Assembly (NCBI GenBank): GCA_003290165.1 | Contig: QNQO01001174.1 | Span: 124,001 to 188,000 of the forward strand | DNA length: 64,000 nt | Direction of reading: 5' to 3' | Origin: Berberis thunbergii | Taxonomy: Eukaryota > Streptophyta > Magnoliopsida > Ranunculales > Berberidaceae | In this document: one piece after another, positions 1-10,528 of the stretch | Layout: each line of letters opens with the position of its first letter | Numbering within the stretch: the first letter of the stretch is position 1 | Position numbers and translations under genes: made by a program | Notes under the pieces: model-generated | The model's database searches: none | What the model was told of the DNA's origin: nothing | What the model saw: the letters and a program-made list of their open reading frames with translations, nothing else

Positions 1-135
1 GATGAAGATTATTAACAGTGACGGTCATCAAGCATAGAGTGATAGAGATTGAAATGCAAAAAATATTCTAGAACGAGCGATGAAGAAATAAGGAAGAGGT
101 GTCGAATTTGAATAACCCTAAATTACAGAGTAACA
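1..135. other. intergenic, nothing recognised
   Basis: Short AT-rich stretch before the LINE tail. I see no gene or repeat in it. Confidence 0.5.
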
Positions 136-1806
136 TTTTTTTTTGTCAAACACGAAGATGTTTATTAGGGAAAGAGAAGGAAACAAATTACAAAGAGAAA
201 CATTCCTATATCAAGGAATGCCAAGACACCATGAAGGTGTCAAAACCCAAATCCCTAAACAAATTACAAGCCGAACTCATCATCCACAACAATTCTCTAA
301 TCTCGATAAAGATGGAGTGTTCTGATCTGTTGAGCCCTTCAAATACCCTCTTATTTCTTTCTTTCCACACACACCACATGAGTACGTGAGGACTCCTACG
401 CCATAACCACTCCCCCGTCGGGAAGGATTAGCTTGGGACCACCAACTTAGCCAATCTAAAATGAAGCCTTGAAACATCAAACTCAAACCAAATTCTGAAA
501 AGAAACTGCTTCAAATGGATTTGGAGAATTTGCAGTAAAGCATCAAATGATCCAGTGTCTCGTCAATTTCATTGCAAAGCACACAAAGACTCCCTGTGTG
601 GATTCTTCTTTTCCTTAACCTATCTTTAGTCAAAATCTTCTCATGTAACACTGACCAACTAAGGAAATTAATCTGAGGAAAAATGTTTTTCACCCATACC
701 AGATTCTTGTGAGAGGAAATGAAGGGGTTGGAGTGAGTCTCATAATGAGAGGCAGCCAACATATCAGAAAATTCTTTCACCGAGAAGCCCATACCTTTAC
801 CCTTCCACACCAAACTGTCAAATCCCTCTGAGAGCATCAGTCTATCCAACAGATGCATTAAATTGGCGACATCCTCTAGCTCCCCAGTATTTAGGGGTCT
901 TCGAAAGGAAAGATCCCAAGAATTGCCATTAGACCAAAAATTGCTCACACTCCCATATTGATTGTTGTTAATGATAAACAACATTGGAAACATATCCTTC
1001 AAAGATTGGTTACTACACCAAAAATCATGCCAGAAAGAGATGAGATCACCGTTCCCACATCAAAGAGAGGTGTGAGGGTAGAAGCCACTTGCGCACCGGG
1101 AGATGGACTTCCACAAAGAGCATCCGTAGGAAGTGTACTTAGTTCTTTTTTTCCAAACCCATCTATTGCGCCCATATTTATCCATAATGAGGTATTTCCA
1201 TAAATTGTCATTTTCTTCTGCAAATCGCCAATGCAACTTAGAAAGTAATGCAAAATTGAAAGTGAACACCTGGTGAATGCCTAAACCACCTCGAGATTTA
1301 GGGCAACAAATTTTCTCCCAGCCCACTAAATGCATCTTTCTAGACTTTTGAGTAGAACTCCAAAGGAAATCGCGCATGATTTGTTCCATCTTGGCTGATA
1401 TTAAAGAGGAAACCTTAATAAGAGACAGAATGAACACAGGGATAGACGCTAATGTGGATTGGACAAGAGCTAATCTGCCTGCTTTAGAGAGAAATTTTCG
1501 TTTCCAAGACGCTAATTTTGATTCTATCCTTTTGATTGTCTCATCCCACACAGCTTTACTTTTAAAACTAGCACCCAAATGCATGCCCAAGTACTTAACT
1601 GGAAGTTGACCCGCTGAACAACCCAATAAACCCGCCAACTGGTGTAGAAGAGGGACGTCTCCAATAGGAAAAACCACTGATTTGTGAAAGTTGATTTCCA
1701 GACCTGAAATAACTTCAAACCAAAGCATAATTCTTTTAAGAGTAAGAACCTGATAAGCAGAAGCATCACAAAAGAGGATAGTATCATCCGCATAGTAGCA
1801 TTAAGG
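136..1806 (-). mobile_element. 5'-truncated L1-type LINE (non-LTR retrotransposon)
   Basis: The minus strand encodes the C-terminal half of a plant LINE reverse transcriptase and a zf-RVT region. The low-coordinate end (about 137-145) is a T run on the plus strand, that is a poly(A) tail of a minus-strand element. The high-coordinate end stops abruptly just upstream of the catalytic YADD, so the endonuclease and most of the polymerase are missing. This is the usual outcome of incomplete target-primed reverse transcription. I could not define target-site duplications, so both ends are approximate. Confidence 0.85.
511..1796 (-). pseudogene. LINE reverse transcriptase, C-terminal remnant
   Basis: The frame begins with the polymerase active site YADD (codons at 1794-1783 on the minus strand). 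It runs without a stop through 1060, with the motifs GLEINFHKS, VKYLGMHLG, SWKRKFLSKAGR and CCPKSRGGLGI, all typical of plant L1 reverse transcriptases. After a frame break near 1000-1060 it resumes at 1002-511, with an zf-RVT-type segment (FLSWSVLHEKILTKDRL, then Cys residues in CVLCNEIDETLDHL). It lacks the N-terminal endonuclease and the palm and finger motifs upstream of YADD. It is dead as a gene; only the family assignment is firm. Confidence 0.85.
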
Positions 1807-2441
1807 CAAGAATCTTTAAAAAAAATGGTTGTTTCAATGGTTTGGGATTAAAATAGTTGTAAAAGGAATCACAACCATATATTAGGATAAGCTTTATGAA
1901 AATTTAAGGTCATTTTGGTTGGCTATTTTTTTTTATGGGAAATGGATTTCATTTTGCCTGTTGTGCAAATTTTTGTTGGTTGTCTATTTATTGGTAGAAA
2001 ATCGATTTTTTGTGAGATTGTTTTCCTGTTACTTATGGAAATCCAAGTCCGAAGAAAGCGCTTCGGAATTGAATTTATGAAAACGATTTCAATTTTCATG
2101 TATATCTTTCGTGCAACTAAACAGATCTAAAAAAACAAAATTAACCTGGAGATTAGATTAAAAAAGCACTAATGTGGAGATCCAAATACAAGAACAAGAC
2201 AAACACTTATTTTATCCTCATCGCCTCATATCTTATGTGCTTTCTTTTCTCTTTTAATTTTGAATTTGCCCCAGCAAAACTCGATTTCTCGCATCCTTAC
2301 TCTTATTCTACCATAAAATTTTATCCTTAAACATCTCACATTTTCTAGTCTTCCTTACAAATAGAAAACCATATCCATATCCGAATTCATTTGGATCTTA
2401 AATTTCATATCGTATTATGATCCCATTATAAAATGGATAAC
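1807..2441. other. AT-rich intergenic DNA
   Basis: No supported gene. A short open frame at 1915-2130 has no recognisable similarity and skewed composition, so I treat it as chance. The last bases (2442-2446, CATAT) are the left target-site duplication of the LTR element that follows. Confidence 0.5.
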
Positions 2442-2446
2442 CATAT

Positions 2447-3143
2447 TGTGGGAGCCAAAAATAACCCTTAGCCCAACAGGATAGAGAAGCCCAAAGATTT
2501 TGGTTGTTTCCGAAAAGTCCAAAATTACCCATGAAAGGGGGCCAGTACAGCTCAGCAGAATACTCTTTTCTCAGTAGAGGAATAGTGTTTAGCGATGACC
2601 ACCATGCTCAGCTGAGTACACAAGCTTGCAAGAGAGGTGTCACTAAACAGGAAGTTACAACCGCCAACGGGAGGTTACAACTACCTGAGGGAAGTTACAA
2701 GTAGTTAAGAGAAGTTACAACTACCTAAGAGGAGTTACAACCGCTTGCAAGCAGTTGACTCACTTATCTACGTGTCTCACTAATCTGTTGGAGTTACAAT
2801 CACCTGCAAGCAGATCACTCACTTATCTGCCACGTGTCTCACTAATCTGCGGAGTTACAACCGCTTGCAAGCATATCACTCATTCATCTGCCACGTGACT
2901 CACTCATCTGCTAGCAGTTTACTCGATCTGCTCTATAAATAGCCAAACACAAAGCCAACTGGAGGTAACTCTTTTCTTGATTCAAAATTCTCTCTTCAAA
3001 TATAGAGACATAAACATTTTTCTGAAGACATTGTTCTAACTTTGGCATCGGAGTCCCCGTGGGAGGCACCACATCGGTGTCAAGAATTGACTTCTATCTT
3101 ATGCAGATTACTTCACGTGATCCGACGAAAATTTGCATCCACA
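2447..3143 (+). repeat. LTR of the palindromic element, left copy
   Basis: It begins TGTGGGAGCC and ends GCATCCACA, a perfect 5-bp terminal inversion (TGTGG/CCACA). The U3 region (about 2645-2880) carries many copies of a motif around GGAAGTTACAACYRCC interleaved with CACTCATCTGCCACGTG-like units, which look like enhancer repeats. A TATA box, CTATAAATAG, lies at 2933-2942. Just after the LTR, at 3145, comes AATTGGTGATTGCAATGAGAG, in the place of a primer-binding site. A short (TA)n tract sits at about 3203-3219 in the leader. Confidence 0.8.
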
Positions 3144-3277
3144 AATTGGTGATTGCAATGAGAGCTTGAATCAAACTCATTGCATGCTCTCTTCCACTCA
3201 CAAATATATATATATATATTCATTCATCCAGTTTCAATTTCATTCACAAACACTTTTATTTTCAATTCAATACAATA

Positions 3278-4902
3278 GTGGAAACTCGAAAACAAACTAG
3301 CAAAAATAATGTTACAAGGTATTCTGCTCGTACTAGGTTGCCATCATCATCACGGGTTCAACCATTACTAGTCGGACAACCACTGATAGTGGGTCTGCCA
3401 CCGCCTGCTGACCATCAATCGCAACCTTCTGCCACAAGCCAAATGGAGATGACACAACAAGAAAATCTTGCAGGTCAGATCGCCAATCTAACCAAAATAT
3501 TGGAAGAACAAACCCAGGTGGTAGAACGATTAGTGAGCGAACAATCAAGGCAGACAACACATCGCCATCTACCAGTAGATCATGCGCATGGAAGCAGAAA
3601 TAGTCATCCATCAAAGGGAAACAATCCCCCTGGAAGCATTCATTCGAGATTAGAGCCACGAGTTAAAATGTGCACTCTAGGCTCAGACCTCAAAGGGGAG
3701 TCTTCTCAAGGTTGGGATCCCAAGCAACTGTGCACTCAAGGCTAGGACCACAGACTACACCCAATATAAGTGGTCGGCGCAGAAGATAGAATCCCGATGA
3801 ATGCGAACAACGCAGAGGACCATATCTAGATCACTACACTAATTTGTCCCACGTTCCACATTCAGAGGCTCATCAAATCAAGAGGAGCCTTCAGGCAAAT
3901 CCCATTGAGACTCTACCTCACTCACATGTAGGTAAGTCACACTCAAATTCGAAATATGATGAGTCATCTACCGTAGATAATCAGAATCAAAATCACCATA
4001 CGACCGATCAGTAGGATACACACAAGCTCTTGGGAGCAGATGATGTGGCACGATTGGTTAAAGAGTAGTTGATGAATTTACACGTTATGAGAAATCCAGA
4101 TGATACTCTGCATAGAGAGGTAGCCTTGGTAAACACTTCACCTTTTACAAATGACATCGAAGAGGCTCCTCCACCAACAAGGTTTACCACACCAACTTTT
4201 ACCCCTTTCAAAGGAGATTTTGATCTTGAGAGGCATTTGAAGCATTTTCGAAATGTCATGACTCTGCACAAAAATGATGATCCGCTTATGTGCAAAATAT
4301 TTGCTATGACTTTATAGGGAGTAGCTCAAGATTGGTTTCACACTTTGACCCCCCAGTTGATCAACAACTTTGGAGATCTATCTCTTGTCTTCACAAAAGA
4401 ATATTCATCTTACCGAACTGTCAAAAAGCATGTTGACCACCTCTTCATCGTGAAAAAGAAGTCAAATGAATCGCTCAGAGACTTCATTAAAAGATTCAAG
4501 GTAGAAAAAACTAGCATAGTTGGGTGTGATGATCAAATTGCGTCCTTAGCTTTCAGGAAGGGTCTACCCGCAGATCACCCGTTGTATGGCGAACTGACCA
4601 TGAAACCAAGTAAAACTCTTGCAGAAGTCTTCACCGTGGCAGAATGCTATGCATTGTGGGACGATAAAAAAATATTGCTAAAGTATCTGATGTGTTCAAA
4701 AAGGATAGCCAACCTACACAAAAGAATACAGATCAAAATGAGAGTAAGAATAGCAGGGGTGACAAGCGTAGAACACGCTCTCCAACAAAAGACTCCTCTG
4801 CCAGTAGAGCATACACAGAGTTTTCAGTTCCAATCAATCAAACTCTCCATCCCAGAAAAATATGATGATTATGGCAACCGACCATTTCACAAAGTAGATT
4901 GA
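3278..4902 (+). pseudogene. gag polyprotein of Ty3/gypsy-type element, degenerate
   Basis: The N-terminal part is open from a GTG at 3278 (METRKQTSK..., a Gln/Ser-rich arm with a predicted coiled segment around QENLAGQIANLTKILEEQ) to 3745. A stretch with several stops follows. A second open part runs from 4069 to 4902 in one frame, broken only by a TAG at 4315-4317. It carries the Retrotrans_gag core: PTFTPFKGDFDLERHLKHFR, then WFHTLTPQLINNFGDL, then SNESLRDFIKRFK and FRKGLPADHPLY. No zinc knuckle or protease follows, because the palindrome centre comes directly after. This is an old, non-functional copy. Confidence 0.8.
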
Positions 4903-4938
4903 AGTTGAGGCATTCTAGCTTTTTCATTTTTAACTTCT

Positions 4939-4974
4939 TAGAAATAATGCAATGTACATTACATTTTTTTTACA
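4939..4974. other. palindrome centre (loop of the long inverted repeat)
   Basis: Left-arm bases 4913-4938 and right-arm bases 4975-5000 are reverse complements with few mismatches (TTTTTCATTTTTAACT against AGTTAAAAATGAAAA). Only about 36 bp lie between them. In RNA, this point would be the loop of a very long imperfect hairpin. Confidence 0.75.
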
Positions 4975-5753
4975 GTTAAAAATGAAAAGGCTAGGATGCC
5001 TTAATTAGTTTCAATCCACTTTGTAAAATGGTCGGTTGCCACAATCTTCATATTCTTTTGCGCTGGAGTATTTGATTGATCAGAACGGTGAACTTTGTAT
5101 ATGTTCTACTAGTTGATGAGTCTTTTGTTGGGGAGTGTGTTCCACGCTTGTCACCCTTACTATTTTTATCTTCCTTCTAATCTGCATTCATTAGTGCAGG
5201 TTGACTATCTTTCTCAGGTGCATTTTGTGCTTTAGAACTTTTTTTTTGTCATCTCACAATGCATAGCGTTTTGCCATTACGAAGATTTCTACAAGAACTT
5301 TCCCCGATTTCATGGACAACTTACCATACAATCGGTGATCTGAGGGTAGACCATTCTTAAAAGCTAAGGATGCAATAATCATACCCATTTATGTTGTCAT
5401 TAATGCAAATTGGCAACTTGACTTGCAAGATTTTCTTGTTTCATTTCCATTGGGCTCGGTTATTGGATAGAAAATTGCAATTGATGATCAACCAGCGATA
5501 GTAGACCTACTACTAGTGGTTGTCCGGTCAGAAGCGGCTGAACACCATGGCGATAATAGCGGTATGGTTCATGTAGAAGATTGTTCAATGTTATTTTTGC
5601 TAGTTTGGTTTCAAGTTCCTATCATTGTGATGAAAAAAAACTCTGAAAAAGTGTATGTGAAGGAAAATTCAAATTCAATGAACAAATTTTTTTTTATGAA
5701 TGGAAGAGTGCATCCAATGAGTTTGATTCAAGCTCTCATTGAAAACATCAATT
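4975..5753 (-). pseudogene. inverted, internally deleted gag/leader arm
   Basis: 4975-5395 is the reverse complement of gag 4520-4938. 5396-5490 matches the reverse complement of about 3370-3490, and the rest matches the leader back to the LTR. About 1 kb (3490-4520 of the left arm) is absent. The open frame seen on the plus strand at 5516-5809 is antisense noise from this arm. Confidence 0.75.
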
Positions 5754-6372
5754 TGTGGATGCAAATTTTCACCAGATCACGTGCTAATCATGCGGAGCAA
5801 TCTACATAAGATGAAGGTTAATTCTTGACACCGGTGTGGTGTTTGCCACGGAGACTCCGATGCCAAACTTAAAACAATGCCTTTAGAAAAGTATTTATTT
5901 CTCTGTATTTGAAGAGAGAATTGTGAATCAAGAAAAAATTACCTCCAGATGGCAGATGAATGAGACACATGACAGATGAGTGAGACACGTGGTAGATTAG
6001 TAAGACATGTGACAGTTGAGTGAGTCATCTACTTTCAGGCGGTTGTAACTTCTTTTGGGTAGCTGTAACTTCTGTAACTTTCGTAGATAGTTGTAACCTC
6101 TTGTTGGCAGTTGTAACTTCCTGTTTGGAGACACCTCTCCTGTAAGCTTGTGTGCTCAGCTGAGCATGGTGGTCAACGCTGAACACTAATCCTCTGCTGA
6201 GAAAATAGTGTTATGTTGAGCTGTATTGGACCCAGACTTGTGCTGCATTGGGTCCAAACTTGGGTTTTTTCTATTTGTAACTTTCGTGGATAATTTTCGA
6301 ATTTCTTGGGAACAATCCAAATCTTTAGATTTCCTTATCCTATTGGTCCAAGGATTATTTTTTGCTCCCGCA
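5754..6372 (-). repeat. inverted LTR, first copy
   Basis: Reverse complement of the 2447-3143 LTR: it starts TGTGGATGC (the LTR 3' end) and ends GCTCCCGCA (the LTR 5' end). It is shorter than the left LTR (619 against 697 bp) through small internal losses, including part of the TATA region. It is followed by TATAT, one base away from the CATAT duplication. Confidence 0.8.
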
Positions 6373-7390
6373 TATATCAAACCCAAATCAACCCGAATTG
6401 CTATCTTTGTATCAAAATTGATATTGCAAGTTGGATAAAATCCGGAATGTGATAATGATCTTGCTATATTTGAAAAATATTTACTTGTATTAAGCACATG
6501 GATAACTAAAAGAAGAATGTGAATTTAAAAAATATGATATATTCCAATATGATCTTAACAAAATCGTATCTGATCCGCATCCAAGCCGAATCACCTATAA
6601 CTGAAACTTTTTTTTCTTCCAAATTTGGAATATGTTAGAATCCATACCTGCTTCTTCAGATTCCAATTTAGTAGGTTATTGAATTTTATCCATACTATTT
6701 CATGAGTCAGGTGACAAATGAAGGGCTCTTTTGTCTATATCAACTAAAATGTGTGGTCGAATCCGCCCCCGAAGGCTAATTATACTTTAACATTTCCACG
6801 GGCAGTGATGGAGCCAATATTTTCAACATGAGGGCAAAGTGAACAGTAATGTTTAGTATTTTTTTGATTTTATTGTAAAAATTAATAACAACAAATTAAA
6901 TTTTTTTTTAATTTTGTTACTATTATTTGGATGAAGTGATCCTAATTTTAGTTATAATTCTTCGTCAAACCCACCAATATCCTCCTTGACACAAATTTAA
7001 ATAATTAAATTATTAATAAAACAACAATGAAAAAAAAATAACAAAAAAAATATACCTTGTGAAGAAAGTCCTTTTGCATAGCCATGAATTTCATCACATT
7101 CATCACTCTCCACCCAAAATCCCACTCTTCACTTACTCAAATTTCTTCAATCACTGACTAATCCCATTTCATGTCAATGGCGATAATAGCGGTCTCGTTC
7201 AGGCAGAAGACTATTCAATGTTATTTTTGCTAGTTTGGTTTCAAGTTCTCACCATTGTGGTGAAAAAGATCTCTGAAAAAAAAGTGTATGTGAAGGAAAA
7301 TTCAAATTCAATGAACAATTTTATTTTATTTTATCAATGGAAGGGAGCATGCAATGAGTTTGATTCAAGCTCTCATTGAAAGCACCAATT

Positions 7391-8053
7391 TGTGGATGCA
7401 TATTTTCACCGGATCACGTATTGATCACGCGGAGCAATCTGCATAAGATGAAGGTTAATTCTTGACACCGGTGTGGTGCTTGCCACGGAGACTCCGATGC
7501 CAAACTTAGAACAATGTCTTTAGGAAAATATTTATTTATCTGTATTTGAAGAGAGAATTGTAAATCAAGAAAAAAAGTTACCTCCAGAAGGTTTTGTGTT
7601 TGGCTATTTATAGAGGCAGAATGAGTAAATTGCTGGCAAATGAATGAGACACATGGCAGATGAGTGAGACACGTGGCATGTGGCAGATGAGTGAGTCATC
7701 TACTTGCAGGCAGTTGTAACTTCTCTTAGGTAGTTGTAACTTCTCTCAAGTAGTTGTAACTTTCGTAGATAGTTGTAACCTCCTATTGGCGGTTGTAACT
7801 TCCTATTTGGAGACACCACTCCTACAAACTTGTGTGCTCAGCTGAGCATGGTGGTCAGCGTTGAACACTACTCCTCTGCTGAGAAAAGAGTGTTCTGCTG
7901 AGCTGTACTCGGCCAAGACTTGTGTTGCATTGAATTCAAACTTGGGCTTTTTTATTTGTAACTTTCGTAGGTAATTTTCGGGCTTCTCGGAAACAACCCA
8001 AATCTTTGGGCTTCCTTATCCTGTTGGGCCAAGGATTATTTTTGGCTCCCACA
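7391..8053 (-). repeat. inverted LTR, second copy (from tandem duplication)
   Basis: Same orientation and flanks as 5754-6372, but 663 bp. It keeps the reverse-complement TATA region (CTATTTATAG at about 7603-7612). It ends GGCTCCCACA at 8053, directly followed by CATAT (8054-8058), which equals the bases before the left LTR. Confidence 0.8.
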
Positions 8054-8462
8054 CATATCAAACCCAAATCAACCTGAATTGTTATCTTTGTATCAGATTT
8101 GATATTGCAAGTTGGATAAAATCCTAAATGTGATAATGATCTTGCTATATTTGAAAAATATTTACTTGTATTAAGCACATGGATAACTAAAGGTGGAATG
8201 TGATTTTTAAAAATACGATATATTCGAATATGATCGGAACCGAATCACCTATAACTGAAAAAAAAAAAAAAAATTCTTCCAAATTTGGAATATGTTAGAA
8301 TCCATATCGGCTTTTTCATATTCCAATTTAGTAGGTTCTTGAATTTTATTCATACTATTTCATGGGTCATGTGACAAATGAAGGGCTCTTTTGTCTATAT
8401 CAACTAAACTGTGTTGTCCAATCCGCCCCCAAAGGCTAATTATACTTTAACATTTCCCCGAG

Positions 8463-9378
8463 CAGTGATGGAGCCAAAATTTTCAACAAGGAGGGAAAGT
8501 GAACAGTGATGTTTAGTATAACAACAAATTAATTTTTTTTGAAATTTTGTTATATTATTTGTCTAAATTTGGATGAAGTGATCTTAATTTTAGTTATAAT
8601 TCTTCGTCAAACCCACCAATATCCACCTCGACGCAAATTTAAACAATTAAATTATTAATAAAACAACAATGAAAAAAATATACCTCGTGAAGAAAGTCCT
8701 TTTGCATAACTATGAATCTCATCACATTCATCACTCTCCACCCAAAACCCCACTCTTCACTTACTCAAATTTCTCCAATCACTCAACAATCTCACTTCAT
8801 CTCAAAATTCTAAACCACCCCAAATCCTTCACAACCCTCAAATTGCCCCTCAAGAGTCTTCGAATTCGGTGGGTTTTGAATAACACTCAAATTGGTGTAT
8901 GAAATAAGTAATTTTTTGTTGATTTTCAGGAGAGAATAAGGGTTTTGGTTGAAAAAAATGAGAGGTTTTGAACAAGAGAGGGTCTAAAAGGATTTGTAGA
9001 GAAATGATTTGGGTGGTGGCTTGACGAGGAGTTGACTTGCCAAGATGGTTGTGTGCTGATTTCCTATGTGTGTGGGATATTGTGAGTTTTTTTTGTTAAA
9101 AGAAAGGTGGGATAGTGTGAGTTCTTTGAAGAAATGTGAATTTTTTTAATGAAAATATGTGGTGTGGAGAGAGAAAGGTGGGTCAGTCATTATTTGCAAT
9201 TGGTGAGAAGGTTGTTTTTTATTCATTGGTGAGAAAAAAACGTGTGAAGATAGAAAATTGGAGTTGAAGTAGGGGGCAATAGTTACAAAATAAATTAGTA
9301 AACAAAAAGTGTGAAACACTTTCATAAATTTTAGGAGGGCCAAGTACCCCACATGTCGTGTATATGGCTCTGCCACTA
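8463..9378. mobile_element. non-autonomous hAT-type transposon (CAGTG...GGAGCC group)
   Basis: Flanked by a perfect 8-bp duplication, TCCCCGAG (8455-8462 and 9379-9386). Ends are CAGTGATGGAGCCA and, on the other strand, TAGTGGCAGAGCCA (12 of 14 or so alike). An 8-bp duplication is the hAT hallmark. No transposase is recognisable in the 916 bp; the open frames at 8669-8902 and 9146-9433 resemble nothing I know. The left 370 bp also occurs at 6803-7177 through the tandem duplication. Confidence 0.85.
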
Positions 9379-9386
9379 TCCCCGAG

Positions 9387-10089
9387 TATGTTTGATTTTT
9401 ATGTGTTTCATGGAAAACGAAATTTTTCTCCAAAAAATTGGGTTTTCTGGCGTTTGATTTTTCTAGGACAAGAAATTTTTTTTCGCTTGAAACGGAAAAA
9501 CTTTATTTAGACTCTCATTCAAAAAACTTTTCCCTGTTCAATTTTTTCACTCACCGTCACCGACGACTTTCTCCTAGACTCAAAGCCCTCAAGAGACTCA
9601 ACAACCTGTGGACATTCAAAGCCTCGTCGAGCAAATTCCTTTATTCTCCTCAATAATTCCTCCTTCTCTAATAAATTTTTTTTTAAGCAATCAAATAGTG
9701 AACCAAAGAAAACTTTTTTTTCTTTGAATTTTTTTTTTTCAGAAATCAAACACTGCCTTAAATCCTTAATCAATATAATATAATATTTGAGGAGATTGAT
9801 CTTCTGCATCTAATTTTATACACCTATCATTCATTTTCAATCTTAAGAGAAAATCAACATCTTTAGAATCCTCACGACCGCATACATGAAATAAATAAAT
9901 AAATTTATCTATTACGTTATTTCAAAAATTCTAGGTTTGATGTTATTTTTTAGATTTTTTTTTTTACATTTTTATCTCTTTTATAGATGATGTGTGTAAT
10001 TGTGTTTTGACCACTCATCCATTGCTCATTTTCACTCGCTTCCTTCATAGAAGGGCTCGTGTTTTAAATTCCTTAATAGAATTATGAGG
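9387..10089. other. intergenic; possible Tourist-like MITE at about 9388-9765
   Basis: GTATGTTTGATTTTTATG near 9388 faces AAATCAAACACTGCC near 9743-9757, similar to the 'TTTGATTT' ends common in Tourist-like MITEs. I cannot fix the duplication. The rest is AT-rich, with no gene. Confidence 0.35.
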
Positions 10090-10262
10090 AATTATAAATG
10101 TCAAGGAAACGGGTGAGGGACAGGATGTGGCGGGGTGGGGTGGGGACCGTTCACTCCGCTCGATATGCATGACGTTGTTTTTGGTGCACATATCTCGAGC
10201 GAGATGGACGATCCTCACTCCGCCACGTCCCGTCATCGCCCGTTTGCTCGACATTTAGAATT
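10090..10262. mobile_element. palindromic MITE family P, copy 1
   Basis: A 173-bp near-palindrome. The ends are AATTATAAATGTCAAGGAAAC and, inverted, GTTTGCTCGACATTTAGAATT. The middle arms contain GGCGGGGTGG...GGACCGTTCACTCC and their inverse. The same sequence occurs at 20958-21141 and 22366-22546. This copy is the most diverged. It lies about 270 bp upstream of the SFC1 start codon, within the likely promoter. No coding capacity. Confidence 0.75.
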
Positions 10263-10528
10263 ATTGATGTTATTTCCATCACCGTTGTCACAAACGCGTC
10301 TAAGTGCATCGCTGTCACTACTTCTCAGCAATGCCTATGTTCAGTTTAGTCACCATTATAGCCGCAACCGCGCACGCCATGTTCTCTCAAGAGTTAGCTG
10401 TATAGAACAGAGCTAATTAACTAAAAGTTATCATTTCATTTCTTTAAACAATCAAAACAAACCAATTCAAAAGAGAATTGCAAGCAAGCAACAAATCAAC
10501 ACCAAGTTTTAAATTTTTATTCTAGAAA
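10263..10528 (+). promoter_or_regulatory. upstream region and 5' leader of SFC1
   Basis: The A-rich stretch 10436-10528 looks like a transcribed leader. No clear TATA box stands out, so the start site is unknown. Confidence 0.35.

Larger units (their letters stand above)
2442..8058. mobile_element. palindromic (inverted) LTR retrotransposon complex
   Basis: A forward LTR (2447-3143) and a forward gag region (3278-4938) are followed, after a spacer of about 36 bp (4939-4974), by the reverse complement of the same element running back to an inverted LTR. The right arm pairs with the left from 4938 back to about 4520, then jumps to about 3490, so roughly 1 kb of gag is missing from it. It then continues through the leader to the LTR. 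Both outer ends are LTR U3 termini (TGTGG at the left, CCACA at 8053). Both are flanked by CATAT (2442-2446 and 8054-8058). The distal right arm is present twice (see the tandem duplication). No pol, integrase or RNase H is seen anywhere. Confidence 0.8.
5548..8804. repeat. tandem duplication, two units of about 1.63 kb
   Basis: Unit 1 (5548-7177) and unit 2 (7178 to about 8804) begin with the same TGGCGATAATAGCGGT and stay collinear through the leader remnant, the inverted LTR, the 3' flank and the left part of a hAT element. The break lies inside the hAT element: unit 1 has only its first 370 bp or so (6803-7177), and unit 2 leads into the complete element. The duplication therefore happened after both the LTR element and the hAT element had inserted. 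The copies differ by scattered substitutions and small indels, so it is not recent. Confidence 0.8.

Noticed and set aside
5516..5809. 97-codon open frame as a gene
   Set aside because: Antisense to the leader and gag start of the retrotransposon arm; present by chance.
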